Shown here: positions 27,097-37,690 of the stretch, piece by piece | How the letters are laid out: each line of letters opens with the position of its first letter | How positions within the stretch are numbered: position 1 is the stretch's first letter | NCBI RefSeq assembly: GCF_958979055.1 | Contig: NC_084889.1 | Location: 5,286,761 to 5,350,760 of the forward strand | Source: Alnus glutinosa | Lineage: Eukaryota; Streptophyta; Magnoliopsida; Fagales; Betulaceae | Direction of reading: 5' to 3' | DNA: 64,000 bases | Translations under genes and position numbers: made by a program | Notes under the pieces: model-generated | What the model saw: the letters and a program-made list of their open reading frames with translations, nothing else | What the model was told of the DNA's origin: nothing | Database searches by the model: none

Positions 27097-27627
27097 ATGG
27101 CTTCCTCATCTTCTCAAAATAATTTTGATCTAAATACTGCGCCTGTAGTACCAGAGATTTGGCGTCCATTGTTCCTATCTCAGAGAGGTCCTCTTCTGAC
27201 TAATGACTCTGCGATGCTGAGTGATGCAGTAGCTGCATCCGTAGCTCAAGGCATCATGACTCCTCGAGATGAAAAGTTGTTGGCAGATAGGACCGATGCC
27301 CAAGCCATCAATGACTCCCTGACATTCAGTATTCAGGGCGCCTCTTCTGTTTCCAATATGGCTCGCCGTCTGCAAGCTCGAGGGAACGAAATTCAAGCGT
27401 TGAAAGCTCAAAATTTGACTTTGCAGCGAATGTATATGGACTTTAGGCGAAGGAATTGGGTTCTACAACAAGAAAATAGAAAGCTGAAGAAGGTGGTAAA
27501 TTCGTATGAGAAAGACTTGGGAAGGAGGTATGCTGATTTGGAGCAGAACACCAACCGACTCCGAGAACAGCATAAGGATCTTTTGCTTGCAGTCCAGAAC
27601 CTTAGGGTTTTCCGCCCTGAGGCTTAG
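27097..27627 (+). CDS. Antisense coiled-coil protein ORF inside the inner LTR element
   Basis: 176 residues from the ATG at 27097. An in-frame upstream ATG at 27061 would add 12 residues; 27097 is preferred for its AAAATGGC context and the MASSSSQNNFDLN start. Residues 1-15 are polar, 16-36 contain PEIWRPLFLSQRGPLL, and about 87-172 is a charged heptad-like coiled coil (RRLQARGNEIQALKAQN ... DLEQNTNRLREQ). There is no signal peptide, membrane segment or known catalytic motif. It runs opposite to the element's own transcription strand. I do not recognise the family. It could be a captured host exon or an element-encoded accessory protein. The open frame without stops in an otherwise non-coding interior suggests recent constraint. 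Confidence 0.6.
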   Translation: MASSSSQNNFDLNTAPVVPEIWRPLFLSQRGPLLTNDSAMLSDAVAASVAQGIMTPRDEKLLADRTDAQAINDSLTFSIQGASSVSNMARRLQARGNEIQALKAQNLTLQRMYMDFRRRNWVLQQENRKLKKVVNSYEKDLGRRYADLEQNTNRLREQHKDLLLAVQNLRVFRPEA

Positions 27628-29546
27628 CCAGGTATTCTATTTGATCTAGCAAATTTTTATTTACAAAAATAAATAACTAACTGCAGTATTATGAAACACC
27701 TGCAGGTATGAGCATACCAGTATTCTCCGGGAATGGTGCAGAAAAGGTCCTGTTTGCAAGTTTATGGTTTTTCTTTAAATCTAAAGTGGTTCCTCTTGTA
27801 AAACATTAATTTCTACGTACCGTTCTTATTTTCTAATATGTCTGTAATCCTTTGAACTATGATCTACTTTCTTATTCCTGCATAATTACTATCATCCTCA
27901 AATTGCAATAGTTTAAAACCCTAATATTACTCCAATTTAGTTATGCAGTCAATCAATACTCAGATCTGCTAATTATAAACTTATTTGCCAAGCAAGGATA
28001 TCTAAGAATCACAAAATCAAAATTTTATTTAACTTAAGCTCTAGAAAGACCTCAAATATATATAAACTTCTCCAAAGTTCGTCAGATGCATAGGGAAAAT
28101 AATCTCTCCAAAAATCATCAAATCTTTTGATCAAATCAGTTATATCAATTCTCTTAAGCTTTAGAAAACCTCAACAATTTATCAATCCATAAATTTCTAA
28201 TTTCTCCAGAGTTTATCAAATGCATAAAAAGACAATATCTCGAAGTGTCATCAAATTATTTAATCAATTCCCTTCCCTATAGATCATCGAATATATATAT
28301 TCCGATAAATTAGCAATCTATAATTTATGCACCTATCTCCAAAAGATATCATATACAAGATGACAGATATTTGTTAATCATAACATATCTAAATGACATA
28401 CTTATATATCCTCAAAATTCACATGATCCATCAATCTACTAATTATATACCTATCTTCAAAAGGTACCATAGATGCTCGTAATACAACAAGCCATGAATC
28501 ATTAATCCTTAAGATTTATCTTTTCCTTACTCTCTACGGTTAATCAGGTGTACCTCAAAATCTCCATATATGTTCTTTTGATTCCAAGGTTAACCTTATC
28601 ATGATCATAGGACAACTATCAATTCTAAGTACATCAATAGAGTGCTATATCAATCTATCAACTTAATATTCATAAATCTGTAAAGATATCAAGTATCGAG
28701 ATCATGCAATTATTGTTTCATAACTATACCTCGAAATAATATTAAGCATTAATCATCCTAATCATGAGATCGGTTGTACTTCCATACCTCAAATCTTCTG
28801 TTTATCATAGGCATGCTGCTGCCCAAAACCAAGAATCTTATCATCATGATGCTGAGATCATGATTATGGTAAAATCCTTCTGTACTTAAAACATCCAAAT
28901 TGTTAATCTCAAATAAAGCATATCTATTCAACTCTACACTAGACAGATAATAATTCAAACATTTATAGATAGCTTTAAAGTATTCACACTTAGTGTTATA
29001 AAGCTACTGATAACTTAGAGGTTATACAAAAACTAAATAAATAAATTTAAAGGTATGATCGATTTATCGAAGGTAGTGTGGTGTACTATTTTATCAAGGT
29101 TAGGTAGCATATACAAACATACATCGTCCAATATCTATAGAGGAATAAGTCATCATGCTACACAAGTCCTAACTGTACGCAGTGGTTAATAATATTATTC
29201 TTACGCATATTCATAGTACATTCTTTATTTGGCATGCAATTTTTAATAGATCATATCAATATGTTTCCTAAGTTGCATAGCTATGTAAACATATAGTCAT
29301 AGGAACCATATAATGCATACATTCATACAAGCATAAAAATCCTAACCATTAATGATAGTTACTATTCTCTTACGTTGCTTAACTTCATACAAAAGCTTTT
29401 AAGGAGTTTATAAAAAATTCATTTTCCTATAGCTCTTGTGTTAATCCTAGACTCCTAAGGTCAAGTCTGATAGCCTTAGATACCATACTGTAACTTACCT
29501 AAGTTATAGTATGACTCTGAATGTTCACTAGGCCACAGAGCAAACC
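27628..29546. other. Inner element interior, leader side
   Basis: AT-rich with many ATCAATCT/CATAAATC words and no substantial open frame. In element orientation this is the long untranslated leader following the primer-binding site. Confidence 0.6.
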
Positions 29547-29560
29547 GCTCTGATACCATA
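29547..29560 (-). other. Primer-binding site of inner element
   Basis: GCTCTGATACCATA on the + strand, i.e. TATGGTATCAGAGC on the element strand, complementary to the 3' end of initiator tRNA-Met. It lies one base from the LTR. Confidence 0.85.
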
Positions 29561-29561
29561 C

Positions 29562-32500
29562 TGTAACGACCCGCTTTTTACAAAAAAGCGTAAGTAATTA
29601 TATCTGGATAATTACGTATCGTTAACCATTCAGAGTTGATAAAATCTAGCAGCGGAAAAATACGAATATCTTTTTTTTTTTTAAACATCACCGATAGGGA
29701 CAACTCCCTTGCGATATATTCAGAGCTTTAACTGACATCTTCTAGAAAATACATTAAAAATCTTTACACTATTTACAATGAAACATGTGTCACATATGAC
29801 ACTAAAGCCTGCATGGAACTTATTAATTACAAGTAAATGTCTAGACATATTACAAGCAAATAGTACAAACATCTATGAGTACAAAGTACTAAAATCCTAA
29901 CTACACAGCTATAAATCTCTTAAGCTAGCAGTTAATCCATTCCATAATCTTCAGTACCTGCGCAAACATCTATGAGAAGGTGGTTACCGCCACAATCCCA
30001 TAGTTCCATGAGTGAGCTAACTGTCTTTCAACAACATCATGATTTATGCGTTATTTTAAGGAACAGATATGACATAATGATGAGGTGATAGTTTTTCATG
30101 CAAAGTTTAACAGTTTATATAGTGATTACACTCCTCTCTTGTAAGGGCACGTCCCCCCGTTTAATCGTGTTTCTCGAGGCCGTCCCCTCTACATTACATT
30201 TTAATTAACTTGTTTTCGCACTATCGGAGACCTCCCTCCTCTAGTACTTTGAAAGCCGTCCCAATCAATATGATTATTATTGTTTCCGGTTCAACTCTAT
30301 CATGAACCTTTGGGAGACGTCGCGCCCAATATTAATAGGTTGATTATTAACAGTATGCAATAATCAGTCACACGCATCCAATTAAAATAAAACATAAACA
30401 CAACATTACTGAAATCCAGTGCTACCCTCAGTAAGTATAAAAATACTTACAGTCCTTTTTGTGCTGTCTCAATTCATCATCTGCATCAAACACATATACA
30501 TGTGCATACAAGGTCAATATCATTACTTTCTAGAAACTCATGCCTCAACATGAATTCTATTTTTATACATAGACACATACATAGAAGCGATCATCTATTA
30601 ATTGGAAAATCACTTACATTTATGAACACTCAACATGGTTAAAACTTAATATTTACTTAATCAATTAGCAAATCAATACTTTGGAATAACATCTAATCTA
30701 GGTCTCAAGTAATCACTCGAGTACAAATCTAAAATTCTTAATATCATTCTCTATAGCATAGAGAAATCAACCAACAAGAAACCTATGTATTTTTCTAACA
30801 AAACCTAATCACTTTTAGGGAACATCAATCCAATTACCAAACCAATTAACAAAACATATTAACAATTATTTCAACCAATATATTTGAGAAATCATAATAA
30901 TACAGCATGCTCAATTTCCATAATACTCAACTTCTAAAACAATGCATTACATGATTAAACTCATGAAATCGTTCTTTAATTCTAGAGTTTTATAATTAAT
31001 CAAGCCCTTAGTTTAAACAACATCACTCATTAATTATCAATAATCAAACATAATCAATACTTTAGAGTATATATATATTTTTCAAAATATAATATACATA
31101 AATAAGTTATAATTAGAATATTCAATTCTATAATTGTTAAAGTTATATTCTAATATACTAGTTACTTGATTTTATGAAAATATATACTTTTAGGCTAATT
31201 AAAAACTTAGAAACTCACATTAAGGATTTCCACTCGAAAATCCAGCGAAACGGTGAGTTTGGTCGCCGGGGAAAATAGCCGGAAAGTGGCCGGAAAGTCG
31301 CCGGAAAAGTCGCCGGAGAAACTGCCGGCGGCGGGTCAACGGCGGGTCGGATCACTGAATTCGGGTCATGGGCTTGAGTTTGGGTTTCTGCTGGGCTCAT
31401 TGCTGGGCTATGGGGCTGGACCACAACTGGGCCTAATGGGTTGGAGATTTGGGTCCAGAATACTCATCCATCATTGCTTAAGTCCAAATCACAACACTCA
31501 CATAATTTCAGTCCAAACCTACAAGTAGGAGACACAGCCGACACAAAATCTCATACATACTCACCTTCACTCAGCCGAAGTCTTCTCAGAAAATCCATCA
31601 CAGTGATGGAAGTTCTCAACAAAATTGCCGGATTCTGCTCATTGTTTGGAGGATGCGGTTAGGATCGGTTGTATGGGCTGCTTTGGTTCTGGCCGAATGT
31701 CCACAGTTTCCAGTCTGCTACAATCGGCTGGGTCACGGTTGTTGCCGGAATCGTCTCACCGGCCACCGGGTTCATCTCTGTTTGGATCCGCCGGAAATCG
31801 TACCATAAGTCGTGGGTGTCAACCCAGAAGAGTCAGGTCACGGCTTCGTCGGGTTTTGCTCGGCCTGCTACGGTTTTGGGCTTCGGGTTGGGCCGGGATC
31901 GAGACTGTCCGAGCAACAATCCTGCTGGAGCATGGGTCGCGGTTATGGACTCGGGTCTCCAGTTTATGGGTTGCCGGCTTCGGGTCAGCTGGGTTGTGGG
32001 TAAATGGCAGAACCGATTCTCCCAGTTTTTCCACCTCTCGGACTCATCTCTTCTCTCAAGCCATACCATTTCTGCCTCTCTCTTAATCAATTTCCTTCTC
32101 TGAGTCTCTGTTAGCTTTGTTCTTCTGTGTTCGTGGAGTAGAGGAAGAGGGAATATAAGGAAGAAAGAAGAAGATTATAATAATGTAAAGAAAGAAAGTG
32201 ATGAAGAAAGAGAGAATAAAATAACTAAAAGAAAAACAAAATGATGATGGAAGAGAAAACTTATTAAAATTAGAGTGGAAAAGTAAGTGGGAGATTGGAA
32301 TAACATGCGGCTTCTGAATTCATTTTAAAATGCTAATGGAAGAGGATTTTCATTATCACTTGGATTAAAAATAAGGGCATGCGAGAGTGATGAGTGTAGG
32401 AGTTAGCTGATGAAGCGTGAGGGTAATGAGTGGAGGGAGCTGGAGAACGAATGGCTGTAATAAGTGCCTGAGCTGGAGAGTTTAATAAAAATGGTGGAGG

Positions 32501-32951
32501 TCGGCTGATTTTAAAACAGATAAGTGGTTGATTAATTTAAAGCAATAAATTATATATCGAATCTCCTGCAGATCAAGTTAATATGCAGGTATTTTTACAC
32601 TAGGTTTTTATCAATTTAATAAATCACTAGAGTAACATTTTAAACCCGTTTTGAGTTTAGTTCGTTTCATAAATGAAAACATTTTATTACGAGGTTTAAT
32701 AGACATAGTATTTATTATACTAAATAATAAAGTGTCAAAATAATATTTTGCACAACTATAAAATAAAGATAATTAATCTAATGATTAATCATTTGTCTAT
32801 TTTAACTCAGTAATATTCGGTTATAAATAATTACCAGTTTTATTATAATACAGTTCATTAAATCAATTGCAAATATTATAAAAATATAGAAAATAATTAT
32901 TTTCCATCTTTACTCAAAATATTAATATGTTTTAAAATCTGGGGCGTTACA
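29562..32951 (-). repeat. Inner element LTR (5' LTR in element orientation)
   Basis: 3390 bp, collinear with 22590-26014. A base difference was noted at about 32885 (AAAATATAG versus AAAAGATAG near 25947). Confidence 0.9.
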
Positions 32952-32956
32952 ACAGT

Positions 32957-33294
32957 TCACAGTTATGAAACTACTGGAGGGTTTGGAGCATAATCTGATT
33001 AGGAGTCTGAGTCCTAGATCACATAGTCTTTAATCTTGTCTTCATGGAATTCAAATTAGGTAGTACAGTCCAAACTGGATTGGACACTCTCCTCAGCTGA
33101 TGTCATACTATTAGGTACCTTATCCCATATTTGATGGGATAAAAGTCTATCTTGATATACTCGGGATATGTGTCTTTTTGGAGATAACAAATGGTCTTGT
33201 ACTTAGGTTTGATCTGGCCGGGCCGACCCGACGGGTTCGGCCCCCAATACTACCTTAGGCCCACGTCTCTTTGGAGCTAATTTTTTCTCCAACA
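32957..33294 (-). repeat. Outer element LTR, second piece
   Basis: Continues the LTR after the nested element and ends TTTCTCCAACA. It aligns with about 40369-40707, sharing CTTATCCCATATTTGAT and GGCCGGGCCGACCCGA. Confidence 0.85.
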
Positions 33295-34124
33295 GTTACC
33301 CTTTAATTCTCTTATTTGAATTTAGAATGTAAGAGAATTAAGTACCTCAATTTTTGAATCTAGATCTTCCATAATCTGTATCTAACAATTGCCGCCTCTT
33401 TCGAAGTAATTATGACGAATAGTGCCTCGAATCTCTAGATTGGACTGGCGTCTAACCTGATGGATGCCAATTCAATTCTTGGGCACTTGTGATCTGTCAA
33501 AGTACTAATAGCAACTCCCCATAGATATCTTCCTCATGAGTGCCTCTACATAATATTGCCGGTCGGGCCAAAGTTGTGAAGATGATCTCCTACTCTCGGT
33601 AGGAGATGGATCGGACTAATGTAGTTGATTTCACCAAGATCGTGGTGAAATGCCACTCTGAGAGAACACTTTGCGTACAACTTTCCTGAGAGCAAGGCTC
33701 TGTCTTACAAAAAAAGGGTAAATCGTTGAAGAAAAGGGCTTAACATACCCGAAGCTTTTTCACCGGTAGTGCTTCACAGACCGCTTCCATAAAAATCTTT
33801 GTTGACAACTTTAGAGGCTCAGACTGGTGCTGAGGCTTTGGTTGTTCAAGACTTACAGCGACTAGAGGCCCGAGGTTTTGTGCTTGGCGTACGGAATCTT
33901 CTTATCTGAACACTATCTAGCTTGGTCTCACCTGTGAATATCTTTATTTTTGAACTTAGTAATCTTTGAATGCTTTGTTATGGAAAAAGATTTTTCATAA
34001 CAAATCAATTCTTACTTATCCTCTAACAACTTGAACAAACAATCAGTTTGCATAAGTTATGATCGAGGAGGATGGAAAAAAACTATTTGCATCGAAGTGT
34101 TGAGTCTTACTTGATGATCTTTTT
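33295..34124. other. Outer element interior before minisatellite
   Basis: Non-coding retroelement sequence with no open frame of note. A segment near 34030 (CTTGAACAAACAATC) recurs at about 36726, showing large-scale duplication of the region together with its minisatellite. Confidence 0.5.
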
Positions 34125-36130
34125 TTAAAGAGGTTTTATCCTCATACCTTCCTGAAGCTTTGTTATCCTAAAGCTTTATCTTCATAAAGCTTTATCTTCT
34201 TAAAGCTTTATCATCCTGAAGCTTTCTCTCTCTGAAGCTTTGTCTTCCTAAAGCTTTATCTTCCTGAAGCTTTACCTTCCTTAAGCTTTATCTTCTTAAA
34301 GTTTTACCTTCCTGAAGCTTTACCAAGCTTTGTCATCCTGAAGCTTTATTTTCCTGAAACTTTGTCATCCTGAAGCTTTATCTTCCTGAAGCTTTACCTT
34401 CCTGAAGCTCTACATTCCTAAAGCTTTTTATTATTGAAGCTTTATCATCCTGAAGCTTTATCTCCCTGAAGCTTTGTCTCCCTGAAGCTTTGTCTTCCTG
34501 AAGCTTTACCTTCCTGAAGCTTTACCTTCCTGAAACTCTATCTTCCTGAAGCTTTGTCATCCTGAAACTTTATCTTCCTGAAGCTTTTTCTTCCTGAAAC
34601 TTTATTATTCTAAAGCTTTATCTCCCTGAAGCTTTGTCATCCTGAAGCTTTTTCTTCCTGAAGCTTTACCTTCCTGAAGCTTTACCATCCTGAAGCTTTA
34701 TCTTCCTGAAACTTTACATTCCTGAAGCTTTATCTTCCTTAAGTTTTGTCATCCTGAAGCTTTATCATCTTGAAACTTTGTCATCCTAAAGCTTTATCTT
34801 CCTGTTTACCTTCCTGAAGCTTTATCTTCCTAAAGTTTTATTTTGTTGAAACTTTACCTTCCTGAAGCTTTATCATCCTGAAGCCTTATCTCCCTGAATC
34901 TTTGTCTTCCTGAAGCTTTGTCATCATGAAGCTTTTTCCTACTGAAGCTTAATCATCCTGAAACTTTATCTCCCTAAAACTTTGTCTTCATGAAGCTTTT
35001 GTCTTCCTGAAGTTCTATCTTCCTGAAGCTTTACCTTCCTATTTACCTTCTTGAAGCTTTGTCATCCTGAAGCTTTACCTTCTTGGAGCTTTACCTTCTT
35101 GTAGCTTTATCTTCCTGAAGCTCTATCTTCCTGAAGCTCTGTCATCCTGAAGCTTTATCTCCCTCAAACTTTGTCTTCCTGAAGCTTTATCTTCCTAAAG
35201 CTCTATCTTCCTGAAGCTTTACCTTCCTGAAACTTTGTCATCCTGGAGCTTTACCTTCCTGTAGCTTTATCTTCCTGAAGCTCTATCTTCCTGAAGCTCT
35301 GTCATCCTGAAACTTTATCTTCTTGAAGCTTTTTCTTCCTGAAGCTTTATCATCCTAAAGCTTTGTCATCTTGAAACTTTTTCTTTTTGAAGCTTTACCT
35401 TCTTGAAGCTTTATGCTCCTGAAGCTTTACTTTCCTGAAGTTTTATCTTCTTGAAGTTTTACCTTCCTGAAGCTTTATCAAGCTTTGTCATCTTGAAGCT
35501 TTACCTTTCTGAAGCTTTACCTTCCTGAGGCTTTATCATCCTGAAGCCTTATCTCCCTGAAGCCTTATCTCCCTGAAGCTTTGTCTTCCTAAAGCTTTAT
35601 CTTTCTGAAGCTCTGTCATCCTGAAACTTTGTCATCATGAAGCTTTTTCTTACTGAAGCTTTATCATCCTAAAACTTTATCTCCCTAAAGCTTTGTCTTC
35701 CTGAAGCTTTACCTTCCTGAAGCTTTGTCATCCTGAAGCTTTACCTTTCTGGAGCTTTATCTTCTTGTAGCTTTATCTTCATGAAGCTCTGTCATCCTGA
35801 AGCTTTGTCATCCTGAAACTTTATCTTCCTGAAGCTTTACCTTCCTGAAGCTTACCTTCCTAAAGCTTTATCTTTCTGAAGCTTTACCTTCCTATTTACC
35901 TTACTGAATCTTTATCTTCTTGAAGCTTTACCTTCCTGAAACTTTATCATCTTGAAGCTTTACCTTCCTATTTACCTTACTGAATCTTTATCTTCTTGAA
36001 GCTTTACCTTCCTGAAGCTTTACCTTCCTGAAGCTTTATCATCCTGAAGCTTTATCATCCTGAAGCTTTCTCTCCTTGAAGCTTTGTCATCCTGAAGCTT
36101 TTCCTTCCTGAAGCTTACCTTACTAAGCTA
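34125..36130. repeat. 16-bp minisatellite, main block
   Basis: More than 110 imperfect copies of CCTGAAGCTTTATCTT; common variants are TTACCTT, TTGTCAT and AAACTTT. Most copies contain AAGCTT. The period is 16 bp with occasional 15- and 17-bp copies and 'gtttacctt' interruptions. The unit length is not a multiple of three and neither strand stays open, so it is not coding. Confidence 0.95.
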
Positions 36131-36814
36131 CCCCCAATAACTTTAGTTTGCGACCGCAGGCTAAGTCGTTCGAGGTGGGTAGTCAGGTCGCTGAGCTTTA
36201 CCTTCCTTTACAGCAGCTTTATTTTCGCTAAGCTACCCCTATAACTTTAGTCCGCGCCCAAGAGCTAAGTCGTTCGAGGCAGATAGTCAAGTCGCTTGGT
36301 ATCCCGAACGATGCTGTAAAAGAGATCTCGAAGTGAGCCTCGGGGCTTTAGCCTGTAAATACTTGAACTTTCTTTTTCAAATGTATCTTTACTTTTTCAT
36401 GTAATTTATTTATTTATTTTTTTTTGTAATGAACAAAATTTTAATGTTAATGAATGAAAGTCTTAGACATTTTGACTTTCACTTCCCTTATCTTACTAGT
36501 CCTGAAGTGTTCTTACATCCGAGCTGTTATCCCCCAAATAACTTAAGGAATGAAAATTCCTCTAAGTTATTTTTAGAGTTAGCCGTGGAACATCATAATT
36601 TTTCAAATTGAATTGAACATCTTTACTTGGAAAATAGTTTAAAGTTTCCCACTTAAAAACTTTTTCCGACACTTGTCTCGGTTTCTTATAAATCTTACTT
36701 TTTATACTAGAGTTACCCCTAAAACTTGAACAAACAATCGGTTTGTATAAGTTTTGTCTGAGTGAAGAATCGGTCTAACTATTTTTGAAATTTAATCTAC
36801 CCTTGATGATTTTT
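36131..36814. other. Outer element interior between minisatellites
   Basis: Contains two tandem copies (about 36120-36215 and 36228-36300) of a segment with CTACCCC, ATAACTTTAG and GCTAAGTCGTTCGAGG; a third copy is at about 37082-37145. The frame at 36429-36611 is not supported as a gene. Confidence 0.5.
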
Positions 36815-37060
36815 TTTGAAGAGGTTTTATCCTCATACCTTCTTGAAGCTTTGTCATCCTGAAGCTTTACCTTCCTGAAACTTTTTCATCCTGAAGCTTT
36901 ACCTTCATGTTTACATCCTTGAAGCTTTTTCTTCCTGACGCTTTACCTTTCTGTTTACCTTCCTGAAGCTTTGTAATCCTGAATCTTTACCTTCCTGAAT
37001 CTTTGTCATCCTGAAGCTTTACCTTCCTGAAGCTTTGTCTTCTTGAAACTTTACCTTCTT
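36815..37060. repeat. 16-bp minisatellite, second block
   Basis: About 14 further copies of the CCTGAAGCTTTACCTT unit after a repeated introduction (GAGGTTTTATCCTCATACCT, also at about 34130). This indicates that an ancestral block and its flank were duplicated. Confidence 0.9.
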
Positions 37061-37319
37061 GTTCCTTATCCTTATCTTTTCTGAGCTACCCCCATAACTT
37101 TAGTCTGCGACCGTGGGCTAAGTCGTTCGAGGTGGGTAGTTAGGTACCATGGGTATCCCTTTAAGTCTAAGCCTCTTCCTGCGAGATTTCTGCCCGTGAG
37201 CATGAATCAGCTTTGATGAAATCTCCCTTTATCTCAGTCTCTGAGGAGCCATATCTTATGATGATGAAGCCTTAAATTATCCTTATCCTTATCTTTTCTG
37301 AGACCCCCCGAAGGGGATA
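37061..37319. other. Outer element interior between repeat blocks
   Basis: Carries the third copy of the GCTAAGTCGTTCGAGG segment, then about 150 bp of unique retroelement sequence without an open frame. Confidence 0.4.
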
Positions 37320-37690
37320 GTTAGGTACCTTGGGTATCCCTTCCATAACTCTTATAAGTCGTTTGAGGAAGGGAGTGAGGCAGATTCTTCCCTGGGTATC
37401 CCTTCCATAACTCTTCCGAGTCGTTTGAGGAAGGGAGTCGGGCGGAAAGTTCCCTGGGTATCCCTTCCATAACTTTTTCGAGTCATTCGAGGAAAGGAGT
37501 CGGGCGGATAGTTCCCTGGATATCCCTTCCATAACTCTTTCGAGTCGTTCGAGGAAGGGAGTCAGGCAGATTCTTCCCTGGGTATCCATTCCATAACTCT
37601 TTCAAATCGTTTGAGGAAGGGAGTCGGGCGGATTCTCCCCTGAGTATCCCTTCCATAGCTCTTTCGAGGAAGGGAGTTGGGTGGATTTTG
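37320..37690. repeat. 62-bp tandem repeat, about six copies
   Basis: Repeats of a unit with CCCTGGGTATCCCTTCCATA, then ACTCTTTCGAGTCGTTTGAGG, then AAGGGAGTCGGGCGGAT. The last copy is shortened. A frame of 105 codons on the minus strand simply reads through the repeat. Confidence 0.9.

Larger units (their letters stand above)
22590..32951 (-). mobile_element. Inner LTR retrotransposon, young, with antisense ORF
   Basis: LTRs 22590-26014 (3425 bp) and 29562-32951 (3390 bp) start TGTAACGACC and end GGGGCGTTACA. The exact 5-bp target duplication is ACAGT (22585-22589 and 32952-32956). In minus orientation the primer-binding site is TGGTATCAGAGC (29547-29558 complement) and the polypurine tract is AAGGGGGGGAAGGA (26015-26028 complement). 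The adjoining AATTTCGAGGACGAAATTC is typical of Tekay/Del-type gypsy 3' ends, so lineage is inferred. No gag or pol remains in the 3.5-kb interior. By eye the LTRs differ by one 35-bp indel and one substitution. Confidence 0.92.

Noticed and set aside
22590..32951. Reading the 10-kb block as a simple tandem duplication
   Set aside because: TG...CA ends, the PBS, the polypurine tract and an exact 5-bp target duplication show it is an LTR retrotransposon.
34125..36130. CRISPR-like regularly spaced repeat
   Set aside because: It is a contiguous 16-bp minisatellite without unique spacers, in a plant genome.
37272..37589. 105-codon minus-strand frame
   Set aside because: It simply translates the 62-bp tandem repeat.
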